Part shown: positions 9,342 through 20,908 of the stretch, piece by piece | Layout: each line of letters starts with the position of its first letter | Numbering within the stretch: the stretch's first letter is position 1 | Assembly (NCBI GenBank): GCA_037974965.1 | Contig: JBBPFI010000016.1 | Coordinates: forward strand, 496,001 to 560,000 | Source of the DNA: Dacryopinax spathularia | Taxonomy: Eukaryota; Basidiomycota; Dacrymycetes; Dacrymycetales; Dacrymycetaceae | Direction of reading: 5' to 3' | Length of the DNA: 64,000 bases | The notes under the pieces: generated by a model | Seen by the model: the letters and a program-made list of their open reading frames with translations, nothing else | Told to the model about the DNA's origin: nothing | The model's database searches: none | Translations under genes and position numbers: made by a program

Positions 9342-11674
9342 CTATCCGTACACATCTCCTAACTTGGGTGAGAAAGCATCCAGAGCAGCAAGGTCCACAC
9401 CCCGCATCATTATCCCCACTCTCTCAGCAGCCTCCAACATCCTCCTCTCCTCTAGCCCAAACGAGCCAAACCGATCCTCCCCCGTCCTGGGGAACAGCGG
9501 ACTCTCCAACTCGCACGTATGTCCGTCCTCCGGTAGGACGTCATCCGAGAAGTAGGCTCGGGTCTTGTTGATCGTACACATTGTCGGGAAGGACGTCGTT
9601 CCGTGTCCCGGGGCGTGCTGGAGAACTAGGACGGCCGACTCGCCAAGGAGGGACTTGAGCTGGTTGGCGCTGGCGATCGGGGTCACCGGGTCCGCCTAAT
9701 GCAGCGGTCAGCTACAACTCCGGACCGGTCGCCACAGAGGGGATGCTCACAGTATTGCTCTGCACCAAAATAGGATTCTTAAGCGTATGATTCCAGGGCC
9801 CCGTAAACCTTTCCGGCGGGTCGACCGGCCAATAATGACACTGCGCGTCCGGTTCGGCAGTAAGGATCGAGAACGCAAACTTCGAGACGGTTCTAGCGAC
9901 GCCCATGATCTCATCGACGATTTCTTCGTTCGTTGGGGGGTCGTAGAGGGGGGGTTTGGGGGCGTCGTTGCAGGATACGGCTTGGCGTTCGAGGTCGCGG
10001 TAGCCGCTGAATATTGCGTCGAGGGCGAGGATTAGCGAGACGTCGCCTTTTAGCGCTTGGGAGAAGGCGATGGCCATGGTGGGCCAGATGGTCGGGAGCT
10101 GCAGGGCTCGGAAGAGGAGTGCTAGGGGCAAGAAAACATGTCAGCGCGAGCTGGGACAGGTTGGTCAACGACGTACTCCTCGCCATTCCGGAAGTGACGA
10201 TCCCCCAATACTTCCTATTCGCGACGGACAAAGGCCGGTCATACAATTCATCAAAGAGCTTCTCCAGCCGTTCACGAATATGGGCCGGATCGTCTTTGTC
10301 CGTTTCCGCCAGAGCACAGGCATCCGGCCCGGCTTTTGCGCATTCGTCGACGAACCAGTCATAGGCGTCTTCGGTGGAGGAGAGCCATTGTCGGTAGGAC
10401 TTGTACATTGGTTGACCTGCTCGGTTCGTGAGTACGCTACGTCCATTCCTCGGGAAGGACGGGGCTGACCGGCCCAGGCTACGGCGTCAACGATCCCTTC
10501 TACCATCACCTTTCCGACTCTGTCGGGGAACCTATGGAACGTCAGTTTTCAGATCAAGAACATGATTCAAGGAAGGCCTACATGTTGACGAGATACTGCC
10601 CGATAATAGACCCATACGACCCTCCATAGAAATTTCTACAACCTCAATCAGCCTCGCTCCCATCACGCCCGTCAAGCAACCCCTTACATATCCGCCCCCT
10701 CCCCCTCAATAGCACTAACGACCCTCTCAATATCCCTCACAACATTCGTCGTCCCCATATATGCCACCTGCTTCCCCATACTAACCCCGCACATCGCGTA
10801 CTGCGTCTTCACAAGGGCGTCCATCTCCTCTTGCTGCCTGAGCAAGCTCGCCCGCAGCTGGGGTTCGGGGACGGAGCTGGAGTAGTCGAAGTTTCGCTGG
10901 AGGACGGTGTTCGCTTTGAGGGCGTTGTTTTGACCGGGAGGGAGGCATTGGGTTGCTGGCCTGGTTGGTGCGGTGAGTCAATACCAGCACATGGCAGTGA
11001 GAGAAGGAGAGAAGAGGGACGTACTCTGTAGAACCTATCCCGCGAGGATCGATACCGACGATATCCCACTGCTCGCCAGTAACGGATCGCTGCATAGATT
11101 CCCCGTTCATCCGAACCACCATAGCACCTGCGCCACCTGGTCCACCTGCACTTCCAGTTAACAAATGGTGGGATTCGAAATCCGGAATGAGAAGGAAAAG
11201 ACGCACCAGCACCAAAGATGACCGTCCCCTTCCTAGGCTCCTTCGTCGCCCTCTTCCGCCCAAGAGCGACCTTCGTCGTCCCCATCGACAAGTTCGCATA
11301 GTCAGTCGGCACACTATAGCCCTCATCAGCACCCCTACCCTTCACTCTCCAGAGAAGGAGAGGACGGACATGAGGAACCCGCATTCCCCCCAAGTCCCAG
11401 GCTGGGCAGGGTTGGGGCATCGGAACCAGCGGAGTGTCCCGACTGGCTGATCGTAGCTGTCGCTTTCTTCCCATGTATCCGAGGCTTGCGGAGGACGAGA
11501 GAAGAGGCTGGGGATGGCGGGGTGCAGGCCGATGAGCCATGCTGCTACAAAGAGGAGGACTACGATGAGCACCCGCAACCATAAGCGTCTGGAGGGGGAG
11601 CTGTGGCTTGGGGGAGGACGGTCTTGCTCCTCGTTCAGCTCGCCAGAGAGTCGAGCATCCTCTTTGTCGTCCAT
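9342..11674 (-). CDS. Membrane-anchored alpha/beta hydrolase, tripeptidyl-aminopeptidase (TAP)-like
   Basis: Nine exons (11370-11674, 11207-11346, 11025-11145, 10688-10960, 10582-10635, 10470-10531, 10177-10416, 9751-10121, 9342-9695) give 639 residues. An acidic cytosolic N-terminus is followed by one membrane anchor (LRVLIVVLLFVAAWLIG, about residues 33-49), so the enzyme body is outside or luminal. The hydrolase fold shows the oxyanion loop GAGGPGGAG, DIVGIDPRGIGST, the nucleophile elbow FYGGSYGS and the C-terminal TAP-like domain with catalytic His in HAPGHGTT. Such enzymes release peptides or acyl/ester groups from small substrates. A paralogue at 50595-53140 has the same intron sites except one extra intron here (10532-10581). 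Confidence 0.88.
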
Positions 11675-12204
11675 GGTTAACCCAAGATGTGTAAGAGGGA
11701 GTGACCGCCACTGCAGCCGTCCGGCGTCAGGATGGAGGTGCGCATCCTTCCAACTTCCGATAGACCATGACTGCGGCGTTGGTGGATCATATGGGCCTGG
11801 GCACCGACCAGCTTCGCAGCACGTGATATAACCATCTCCGTCACTACTTCCTTCCTCCTACATTGGGCAGCGCACAGATGTCGAGGTAAACCAATGTATT
11901 GCAGGATATATGCATATAAGTATGTGCTTTTCCCCACCCTCACCCCTCCTCCCACTTCCCCGCTTCTCTGCTCTTCCGCTTCTCCCCCAAGCCACACCCC
12001 CGTCCGCTCGCGAGCTCTATCGAAAGAAATAGTAACACAAGTCCACAGGACGTCGAAACGAGCGAAATCAACCCATTTAGGGCAATAATAAGCGTAAACC
12101 GAGTAAGATATAGCTACACTGACTCCTCCTACTTCTCCTCTCTCAGGGTTGGGGCGTATCAAACGCCCCACCCCCTCCCACAAGCATACATATGGGTGAA
12201 CGTA
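11675..12204. other. Intergenic
   Basis: Between the 5' end of the hydrolase gene and the 3' end of the GT61 gene, both on the minus strand. Pyrimidine-rich tracts and no convincing coding frame. Confidence 0.35.
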
Positions 12205-14225
12205 TCATTGGTGGCCTGCTCCGGCGGGTATGGCGGCTACGTCCTCCAGCGGGATTTGGAGGCGCTCGTGGATCGCACGGGCTACTGCTTCCCCGTCGAG
12301 GGGGATCTCGTTCCCTTGGAAGCCTTCGACGTAGTTTGCTGGAAGCCGGGTGTCAGCACGGAACCATAACGCATATACGAGGTCAAAGAGCAAGGCAACG
12401 GGAGCCCGAGGAGGAAAGGGCACGAGAAAAAGGGAGGAAGACGTAGAGGAGAGCAAAAGGCAGAGCGGGGAGAGAAAGAAAGGGGAAGAAAAGACGCACT
12501 CTGATGCGGAATATCATTCCCCGTAACATACGTATCGTTCCACCACCCATAATGCGTCATCCCGAGCGCCGTCGCCGTCCACTGGTAATCGAACGCCCAT
12601 CCCTGGGGCATAAAGAACTCCATCACTGTCGTCCGTGGGGTCGGTTTCATCCATAGGAGGGAAGTGAGGCCGTTCCCGTGGACCCCGCACATGATCTGGA
12701 CATCCCGGATCAGGTCAGTACGATGCTGGGCCATGGCGGGCGGGGGGCGTGGAGGAGAGGAAGAAGAGAGAGAGGACGTACGGTTGTTCGGCCCGCAAGA
12801 CGGATCTGCTCGTCCCTGCTCAACTTGTCCATATTGACGACATTCACCTCGTACCCATGCTCCTGCCTCAGCCTCTCAAGCGCAGCCACAAACCGCTCAT
12901 GGTCTTCCTCTCTCAACATCCTCCTGCCCCACGTCTGCCTAGAGACATACGTAATAACCGGCTTGTCCTCCTTCTCGTCCCATACGGGGGCTGGCTGTCC
13001 CGGTTGCGGCTTGGGCGGGTGAGGCCGAAGGAAGGGGTTGAGGTCTCCCCCAGCGAAGCGGACTACGTTGGACCTGATGGGGGCCCACCAGTTCCGCACG
13101 GTGTCGTGTATGAACGCCAGGGCGGCCATCCTCTGCCGTGGAAGCCAGCCCTCACCGCGAATGGCGGCGCTCCGATCGGAGTAGATGACGCGGTCCAGCA
13201 GGTAGGCCTTGCCCGTGTCGGCCATATCGGCCACGTCTTGCTGGAAGAGCAGTTGGACAGAGGGGAAGGAAGCGAACAGGACGTATTGGTTCATCGAGGC
13301 GTAGTCGCGCCATTTATCGTTCGGAACATGGGGGAACATCCATCTCCTGGGAGCGGGCAGGCGGGTCTGGCCAAGAGGGGTAATACTAGGGTCGAGCGAG
13401 GCGTACGTCCGCCAGAGACCGAAGAGGAGTTCGGCGTTGAAGTGGTAGTAGTGCGCGATGAACTGAGGAGGATCGTTCGTCCACCATGTTGTCCCGTGTA
13501 ACCGGACGGCGGCGTCCCCGAAGATCTCGCGCGCGCGCTCGGGAGAGACGATCTGCATGTCCTTGTCTGTCGGCTCGCGCATGGCGATCTCCTCGGGGGA
13601 GTTGTAGATCCCAAACCCGGAGCCGGTGATGAGATTGCGAGCGGGGAAAGACTCGGGGTCGTTGGAGACGATGTATGCGGTCCCATTGAGGAAGTAGAGG
13701 TTCTCAAAGATGGTGAATCCTGTCCATACGCGTCAGTAACCGCGTCACAAACTAGCAGGTTTAGAACGTACCAGGCGCGTGGCTGACAACATTGCTCGGC
13801 TTCATCTTCCTGCCCTGCCAGTACTCCCTAATGTCCGCCGCGTACGGTTCTCTCTGCGGACCAAACATAGTCAGCAGATCATTCTGCTCTATCTTCTGCT
13901 TCGGCGGCAAGTCATCGTCCCCCAGCTCGCTCGCCTCCTGCGCAGCTTCGTCGATAAGCTCTTCCATATCGGGTATTCCGTCCCAGTCCAGCTCGACGCC
14001 TTCCATCCCATCCTCCGATCCTGGCGCGCCTGACGGTCTAGGGATCTTGGGGTGTGATGTTGGGGTGGAGAGTGATACATCGGGGATGGGGAGAGGCAGA
14101 TAGGCGCGATATTCTGAGAGGTGGCTGGTCACGTCTGGTTGGACCACGAGCAAGAGAACGAGGATGAAAGAAAGGAGGAGGACGAGCTCGCGCCTCGTCG
14201 GCGGGTAGAGGAGCGAGCGGAGCAT
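12205..14225 (-). CDS. GT61-family glycosyltransferase (DUF563), type II membrane protein
   Basis: Four exons (13772-14225, 12782-13719, 12500-12725, 12205-12338) give 583 residues. A short N-terminus precedes one membrane anchor (LVLLLSFILVLLLVV, about residues 14-28), then an acidic stem and a luminal catalytic domain. Family marks are WWTNDPPQFIAHYYHFNAELL, VITYVSRQ, and the hallmark CGVHGNGLTSLLWM of GT61/EOGT-like enzymes. GT61 members transfer xylose, arabinose or GlcNAc; in basidiomycetes they act in capsule and wall glycan synthesis in the Golgi. The intron phases (1, 0, 1) all restore the frame and the family sequence. The exact sugar is unknown. Confidence 0.88.
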
Positions 14226-15245
14226 GCTGCGCGCCTTTGGTGGTAGAGGAAAGACTGGTTTGCGCGTCTGGGTCGTCCGGATTGGGGAGGATGATGGGGA
14301 GGGTAGGGGCGATGAGCTCCTTGATGGGAGGGGTGAAGCCGGGAGGGGGAGATGTTGCGGTAGGGGGGCGTATTGAGCTATGATGGGCGAATGGGTGACG
14401 CGGTTCTAGCCTGCCGTGTTGAGTGGATGGGTTGATGATAAGACTTGAAGAAGACGAAAGGAGCGTGAGTGAGGAAAGGGAGGGGCGTGTCGATGTGTGA
14501 GTTGAGTTACGGCGGTGCGAGGCGTATACGGTGAGGAAAAGTTGTAGGGAGGTAGATGGTGGTCGTTGTACGACAATAGCGTACTCTATCAATAGCCAGC
14601 AATACGCGAAGAGCTGGACAAAACGCGGTGCAAGCAGTGAAGCAGCGAAAGGTCGATGACAACGAGAAGAGACCGAGTGCACAGCAGCGAGCAGCGCCGA
14701 TACAACGGCGACGAGCCAAAAGGGACGGGCGATGCCGAGCTTCCGTGAGTGACCCGGACCCTTTTTTCTTCATTGCTGCTGCGCCACACACGTGCAAGAC
14801 AATGCAGTCGGATGCGGTTCATCACACCGGAGGCGAACTTTATCGCATTCCTACGTTTCATTACGTCCACCCCGGTCTGCATGTCGGGACGCGTGTATAT
14901 GCAGGGTTGGGCAAGGAACAAAGGAAGGGTAGTATTGCGCGGTAGCCAAGAGGTCAACATTCCTCATATTTGACTCGATGACGTCTTGATGTTGCTCCAA
15001 GTGTGGAACGGTCGCGACCACTCTCGCGTGATCATGTTCATGATCACCATCATCGTCCATTGATGAACTGTTACTAGGTTCTTTCATCCTATCTAACATC
15101 AGTCTATGCAAGAAGTATAAGACGATACACGACCGGTAGCATCTGTCGAACTAGGTCTATGCGGCCCGAAGCAAGCACTACGAAACACCCTGTGCCTACC
15201 ATGCGCTTCACCAGAAGGCTCCTCCATCCATTACATCCTCAGCCT
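14226..15245. other. Intergenic, no gene seen
   Basis: About 1 kb upstream of the GT61 gene and downstream of the aldo/keto reductase gene. Several short frames overlap here on both strands but none has domain-like sequence or exon structure. Confidence 0.4.
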
Positions 15246-16596
15246 TTACGTAAGACGTGCCAACGGCTTGGGTTTGTACCTACCCCCAGATGAGCCGAAA
15301 TACAGTGGAAGAAACGATCGAAAAGACTTACGGTTCCTCCAAGAACTTTCTTTCCTCCTCCGTCAGCTCCTTATCCCCCAACAAAGCTTCCTCCAGGCGT
15401 TGTTCCTATTACATTATCATCAATACCCCCCGCCCTCTCTCATGAGCCAGGAAATGAGAGACTAACCGACGAGATCCCAATAATAGGACTAACGATCCCC
15501 CTCCCCTTCAGCCAAGCCAACGCGACCGCACTCATCCCCCACCCCTTCTCCCTCGCCAACCTCTGCACCCTCCTATTCACCTCCACATCCTCCTCGCTCA
15601 TCTCAAAATTCGTAAACACCCTCATAGTCGACCTTGTCCTCTCCGTCTCCTCCCCCGCCGGCCTCGCCAATAACCCACTAGCCAGCGGACCCCACGGAAT
15701 CAAGCCGATCCCCGCGCGCGCGCAGTAGGGATTCAGCTCGCGCTCGTCTTCTCGCGTAAGAAGGGAATAGTTGCTCTGCATACTGACAAACTGCGTCCAT
15801 CCGTTTTTTTCCGCCACGTGCTGGTAGAGCTGGAACTGCCAGGTGAGCATCGTACATGCTCCTATATACCTCACTTTCCCCGCCAGGACCAAATCGTGCA
15901 GAGCGCGCATAGTTTCTTCGGGCGGGGTGTACGGGTCATACCGATGAATCTGCAGGAGGTCGATATACGTCGTCTCGAGCCGGGCGAGCGAGTCCTCTAC
16001 GGCATTGAATATTGCAGCGCGAGAGAGGCCGTACTGGTTTATGTAGTCCCGAGTGCCGAACAGCTTGAGCGCGTCGACGGGTGAGATGGCGGGCGAAGCA
16101 GCGACAAGGCGATGACATTTTGTAAGGATTATCATTTTCGAGCGGGGGATGTCGTACTGCCCATCAACATATATCAGCGATCCGGCGAGTTGCGAGGCGG
16201 GTAGGTGTGGGAGGGGATGCAGGAAGGACTGACAGTCTTCATGAACTTCGCAAGGACCCGCTCGGACTCGCCTTGCGAATATACGTTCGCGGTGTCGAAC
16301 GTATTCACCCCTCTGTCCCAGGCCATCTTGATGATCGGAAGTGCCTACCCAACACCCATTCAAACTCAACCAACCAGTCCATCATCACAAGTCGCTGAAG
16401 ATATGCGAACCTCGTCGGCGTCTTTCACCCAGTCCTACGGTCGACAATGAGTAAAGCTGGGAGGATCGTTAAAGGAGGTCGAGCAACGCACTTGCCATTG
16501 AGAGCTGCCGAAGGACATCATACCCAATATAGGCCAGGAAACGCGGAGCCCCCTTTTCCCCAGCCGGTGGTAGGTCACTTGCTGCTTATCGGACAT
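15246..16596 (-). CDS. Aldo/keto reductase
   Basis: Six exons (16492-16596, 16411-16434, 16234-16344, 15467-16156, 15332-15405, 15246-15279) give 345 residues. The (beta/alpha)8 reductase signs are all present: [12 protein letters not shown] at the start, [13 protein letters not shown] with catalytic Asp and Tyr, ILTKCHR with catalytic Lys, and [12 protein letters not shown] with catalytic His. The cofactor-end region reads IIGISSEQRLEEA and the protein ends [13 protein letters not shown]. Exon 2 is a 24-nt micro-exon (DWVKDADE). An ATG at 16620 is in frame but 16596 fits the family start. The likely role is NADPH-dependent reduction of aldehydes or ketones in the cytosol. A TATA-like box lies about 120 bp upstream. 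Confidence 0.9.
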
Positions 16597-16715
16597 GTTC
16601 AGCCAACGTGGAAGAAACAACAGAGCCGAGCGATGCGAGGTAAGTGTTTATCGCCAGAAGAGCCTGAGGCAAGCAGAAAGCCAGCAAACGAGTCGACGAC
16701 GAGATAACCCGGTCC

Positions 16716-16725
16716 TTATATATAT
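16716..16725 (-). promoter_or_regulatory. TATA box of the aldo/keto reductase gene
   Basis: ATATATATAA on the minus strand, about 120 bp upstream of ATG 16596. Confidence 0.4.
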
Positions 16726-17149
16726 GTACGGCTGGCTGAGCCAAGGCAGTAAGATTATGTCAGTCCGTCCGAACCGCCCGAGAAAATATGTAGAGTTGAC
16801 CGCCCGAGCAGACGGAGAGCACCGAGTCGGTCTGTCGCAGCCTGAGTCAAGTTAGACGCCCAATTCAGTTGGCCACGTGGCACATTTGTTGACGATGAAA
16901 CGGCTCGGGCGCAATGTCCACACGGAGTTAGACCGAATTGGACGTTAGGGCACGCTTGCTTGGACGTGCTGCTGTGTGCATCAGCCTACGGGTTTTCCAT
17001 TGGTGAGAGGACGGCAAGGGGATCTCCGCTTATGTCGACTCCCACGCGTATGCAGAGGAGTTACTCGGGTCAAGATTGTTTCATTGATCTACTCGAGGAA
17101 CACCCTTCAAAGCCCGCAAGCGATGGTCAAGACCACAGCTCTCATCAAA
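16726..17149. other. Intergenic
   Basis: 5' region of the aldo/keto reductase and 3' region of the first isochorismatase-fold gene. No gene or repeat seen. Confidence 0.35.
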
Positions 17150-18109
17150 TCAGGCGAGATGGGGAAGGATCATGCTAGAGTTGGTCGTCCAGCCATCACC
17201 GCCAATGTTGTACACCACCATCTGCGTCGCATAGTATGGCGAGGTCGTCCCACAGATATCCTCGACCATGATCGTATCATATCCCTTGTAGACCGCATCG
17301 ATCATCGTGCCAAATACACACTGATCGGTGTTGACCCCGCCGAAGAAAAGGGTCGTGATGCCGGTATCGTGTAGCCAGAGCTCGAAGGGTGTCATCACGC
17401 CCCAGAGACCAGAAAGCGTGTCTATAATCAAATTAGCCTCCTTTTCGGCCCACAAAAAAAATGCACATACTCTTGTTGAAGTAGAAGTCCGTACCCAGTT
17501 CAAGACCCTTCTGGTAGCTCGTGTACAGATCGCCGTACTGCTGTGCATTCCAAGCGCCCCGGCAGAGCAGCTTGCCAGCATCGATCGTGCCGTTCTCGAT
17601 AGTGCCCATCTCAGAGCAGAACGACGTGTTCGCGTGCTTGCCGTCGGAGAAGCCGTACAGGAAGGACGGGGAGAGCAGGTGGGTCAGGTCGTACTCGTCG
17701 ATACCCCACTGAACCCATGCGATCTTCATCCCCTTCGCGCGGAAGGCGTCAATCATTTGCAGCGTGGGCGCGATTGCAGCGCGACCAGCTGTGGCATGTG
17801 GGCTCAGCTCGGGATGGAGGAAGAAGTCTACCAATCGAAAGTAAGTATCTGAACCGGGACAGTGTAAGGATACGGCATACTCTGCATGTCGACAATGACA
17901 AGCGCAGTCCTCTCCGGCGCGATCACGATGCTTGAGTTGCGGTTCGACAGCGTAGGAAGGGTGATAGCATTAGGCGAGCCATACCGGGTCAGATCAAAGA
18001 CATTGCCGGTAGAGTTGTACAGCCAGTAGTTGTAGTAATTGCCGAACTTCTCTTGAGCAGCAGCAAGAGAAGCTGTGATGGCAAGCACGGACGTCAAGAG
18101 CTTGAACAT
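17150..18109 (-). CDS. Secreted isochorismatase-family cysteine hydrolase, copy 1
   Basis: Three exons (17881-18109, 17471-17827, 17150-17421), both introns phase 1, give 285 residues. A signal peptide (MFKLLTSVLAITASLAAA) precedes the mature start EKFGNYYNYWLYNS. The isochorismatase fold is clear: catalytic Asp in LVIVDMQN, the GMKIAWVQWG strand, and nucleophile Cys in FFGGVNTDQCVFGTMID. Relatives hydrolyse isochorismate, nicotinamide, ureas or N-carbamoyl compounds; an exported form suggests an extracellular small-molecule substrate. Several N-x-S/T sites support secretion. It is the tandem neighbour of copy 2 (18799-19765), nearly identical in the catalytic C-terminus. An in-frame ATG at 18178 would hide the signal peptide, so 18109 is preferred. 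Confidence 0.9.
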
Positions 18110-18184
18110 CGCGCAGGAGAGAGGACAGGTACAAGCTTCAGGGGATCGACCAAAGCCTGAAGTCTCCTGTTCGAACAATGTGCA

Positions 18185-18191
18185 TTTTATA
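18185..18191 (-). promoter_or_regulatory. TATA box, isochorismatase-fold copy 1
   Basis: TATAAAA on the minus strand, about 76 bp upstream of ATG 18109. The tandem copy has the same box at a similar distance. Confidence 0.5.
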
Positions 18192-18798
18192 GTCTCGTCG
18201 ACAGCGGGTAGTACATTGACAGTTAGAGGTAAGAATAGATTAGCAGACGTCCGAAACAGTGTTAAATTGATCCATCAGCAGGCCGCTTCGCCCGGGTTGC
18301 CCAGATCGCTAGTGGAGCGGACGGTTGAAGATGTTGCCCCGAAAGAGGTCCGGACAACGAGCGGAGAGACCATTGTAAGAAGCGTTGACAGAATGCACAG
18401 TCAGGAAGATGAGAGGCATGGGAGCTGCCATTCGTTGGCATAGTCTTATCGCAAAGAAGATGAGCCCTCGATGTAAGGGTACGATGTCAGCATGTCATCA
18501 ATGCTTCTATTTGACCCCGCATTCCGGCTGTCATCCTGTCCTTCATCTCGTCATAGCCACTCGACCTGATTCCCAGGCGATATCTTGCTGCAACGGGATT
18601 TACAGCGGAAGTTGGCGCAGGAGATGCAGAGTGCAATGACGGAGATTTTGTTCGATCGCGAAGAACCAACGATCACATATCCGGTGGTTCGGAAAAGGCT
18701 TGCACCGTGCGCGTGCCTGGACACTTTACCCGATTAATGATGAGCTTTTCATTACCGGCAATCACAGTTCATATCTACGGGTACACCTCTGGAATCCC
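18192..18798. other. Intergenic between tandem paralogues
   Basis: Upstream region of copy 1 and 3' flank of copy 2. No coding frame or repeat recognised. Confidence 0.35.
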
Positions 18799-19765
18799 TC
18801 AAGCGAGGTGAGGCAGAATCATGCTGGTGTTCGTAGTCCACCCGTCGCTGCCGATGTTGTACACCACCATCTGGGTGGCATAGATCGGCGACGTGGTGGC
18901 GCAGATGTCCTGGACCATGATCGTGTCGTAACCCTTGTAGACCGCATCGATCATCGTACCGAACACGCACTGATCGGTGTTGACTCCGCCGAAGAAAAGG
19001 GTTGTGATGCCAGTATCGTGCAGCCAGAGCTCGAAGGGAGTCATGACACCCCAAAGGCCCGAGAGTGTGTCTGCGGAATGAATCAGTCAGAAGCAAAAAA
19101 TGGGCCTAGTGGGGACGACGCACTCTTGTTGAAGTAGAAGTCGGTACCCATCTCAAGTCCCTTCTGGTAGCTGTCGTAGAGTGGGCCATATTGTTGCGCG
19201 TTCCAAGCGCCACGGCACAGCTTCTTGCCAGCATCGATGGTGCCATTGGCGATAGTACCCATCTCCGTGCAGAAGGTGGTATCATCCCTGGTCTTGTTCG
19301 AGGAGAAGCCGTATAGGAAGGAAGGAGACAGCAGGTGGGTGAGGTCATACTCGTCAATGCCCCACTGGACCCATGCGATCTTCATGCCCTTGGCGCGGAA
19401 AGCATCGATCATCTTGAGGGTGGGCTCGACGGCAGCGCGACCAAGGGTGGCACGCGGGCTGAGATCGGGATGCAGGAAGTAGTCTAGATCACGAGGTGAG
19501 ATACGAGATTTCCGGAGCTCGAGGATCCTGACGTACTTTGCATGTCAACAATGACCAAGGCAGACCTTTCCGGAGCAATAGTGATGCTCGAGTTGGAGTG
19601 CGACAGCGTCGGAAGCGTGATGGCATCCGGAGATCCATAACGAGTCAGATCGAAGGTGTTCGAGCCACTGTCATACAACCAGTAGTTGTAGTAGTTGCCG
19701 AACTTGACAGCACCGGCAATGCTAGCGCAAGCTGCGAGAGCGAGAGAAAGACGCTTGAAGAACAT
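18799..19765 (-). CDS. Secreted isochorismatase-family cysteine hydrolase, copy 2
   Basis: Three exons (19537-19765, 19124-19483, 18799-19070) give 286 residues, with introns at the same places and phases as copy 1. The signal peptide (MFFKRLSLALAACASIAGA) and mature start KFGNYYNYWLYDSG match the design of copy 1. The Asp of LVIVDMQN and the Cys of FFGGVNTDQCVFGT are both kept. Differences gather in a surface loop (FSSNKTRDDTTFCTEMG against FSDGKHANTSFCSEMG), which may mark a shifted substrate range. Both copies end ILPHLA. Same strand, same order and 689 bp spacing point to recent tandem duplication. Confidence 0.9.
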
Positions 19766-19846
19766 CTCGACGGAGTTGAGGAGGTTCTGAATGGGCTTTC
19801 GGAGCTGAGAAGCCTGAAGAGATCAGTTCTCCTCCTTTCCTCCTCC

Positions 19847-19853
19847 TTTTATA
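19847..19853 (-). promoter_or_regulatory. TATA box, isochorismatase-fold copy 2
   Basis: TATAAAA on the minus strand, about 82 bp upstream of ATG 19765. Confidence 0.5.
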
Positions 19854-20908
19854 GGCCGAAAACCAGAAAATGGAGGCGTAGAGTTTTGCAGAGCCGAGGA
19901 AGTTGCCAAGTGTCAAAAGAAGCCAAGAGCTCGCTGCAGTTCCACCCAAAACAGGTCTTCAACCCGGCGGGTACACACCAAGCCTTTCCCGGGCAACGAG
20001 CGGACCGCACAGCGTAGTACGAACCATGGAGTGGAGGACAGAGATTCTTAACTTGACTGAAGATAGATAGGGAGAAGAGAGCGCGAGAGTTGCCGTCCGT
20101 TATCGCAGGCGGGAAACGGTGATGCTTCTATTTGATTCCGTATGAAAAGAGCCGCGCCAACAGGCGCACTGACCACCTGCTTGGCATGCGCCTTCAACAA
20201 CCGGGATTTCCAGCGGAAACGTGACTTGGTTGTGTACCGGAAGACCGCTCACCTCTCGGCCCAGAGTTGACGCTGGTGACTAGACCAGCGCTCGGCGACT
20301 CTCATTTGCCACCCTCGAACTCTCTCAACGAAGCGTTATCAGTTTCCGGCTTCAACGCATCCTCGGCCAAGTCACCAGCGCTCTCAGGCTGAGATGCCCA
20401 ATTTAGTTCGCCTTTGCCAGGAGAAACAACCAAGACACGCCGAGAATAATGTGAGACAAAAGCACGCCGGTGAGAACAAGGTTAATTCATCTAGATCCCG
20501 AGTTCCTGCCTGAGTCGCTCATTCTCCGCCTGATGGTTGACATTATTATTGTCACAACCCTCAAATCCCGCTGATATGCGGACTGTCATCGACGGTTTGA
20601 CAGCGGAGCGGTAGGCGGCCGGCAGGACACTAGGTAGGTCCTCGACGGGTATAGATAAGAAAGATCAACAATTCAGTCGCACGGCTTGTGTTCCCTCCGG
20701 CGTTCCCACGGTTGGGGCCTGACGAGCGCTTATTCGCCGGAGTGCTACATATCCTCCACAGGCCAACGATAGGCTGCAGTTTCGGTATGTAGTTTCCTTA
20801 TTGGTAAAAAGCCCGAATACATGAGTGGAACGCGCCGGCGCACACTTGGGGTAACGACTCGGACAAATTGCTGTTACTTCGTATAATCCGTATTCTTCGG
20901 TTACACCT
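19854..20908. other. Intergenic
   Basis: About 1 kb without convincing genes. A short direct repeat, cttcgtataatccg, occurs near 20877-20891 and 20918-20931, the second copy lying just past the stop codon of the amidase. No RNA gene recognised. Confidence 0.4.
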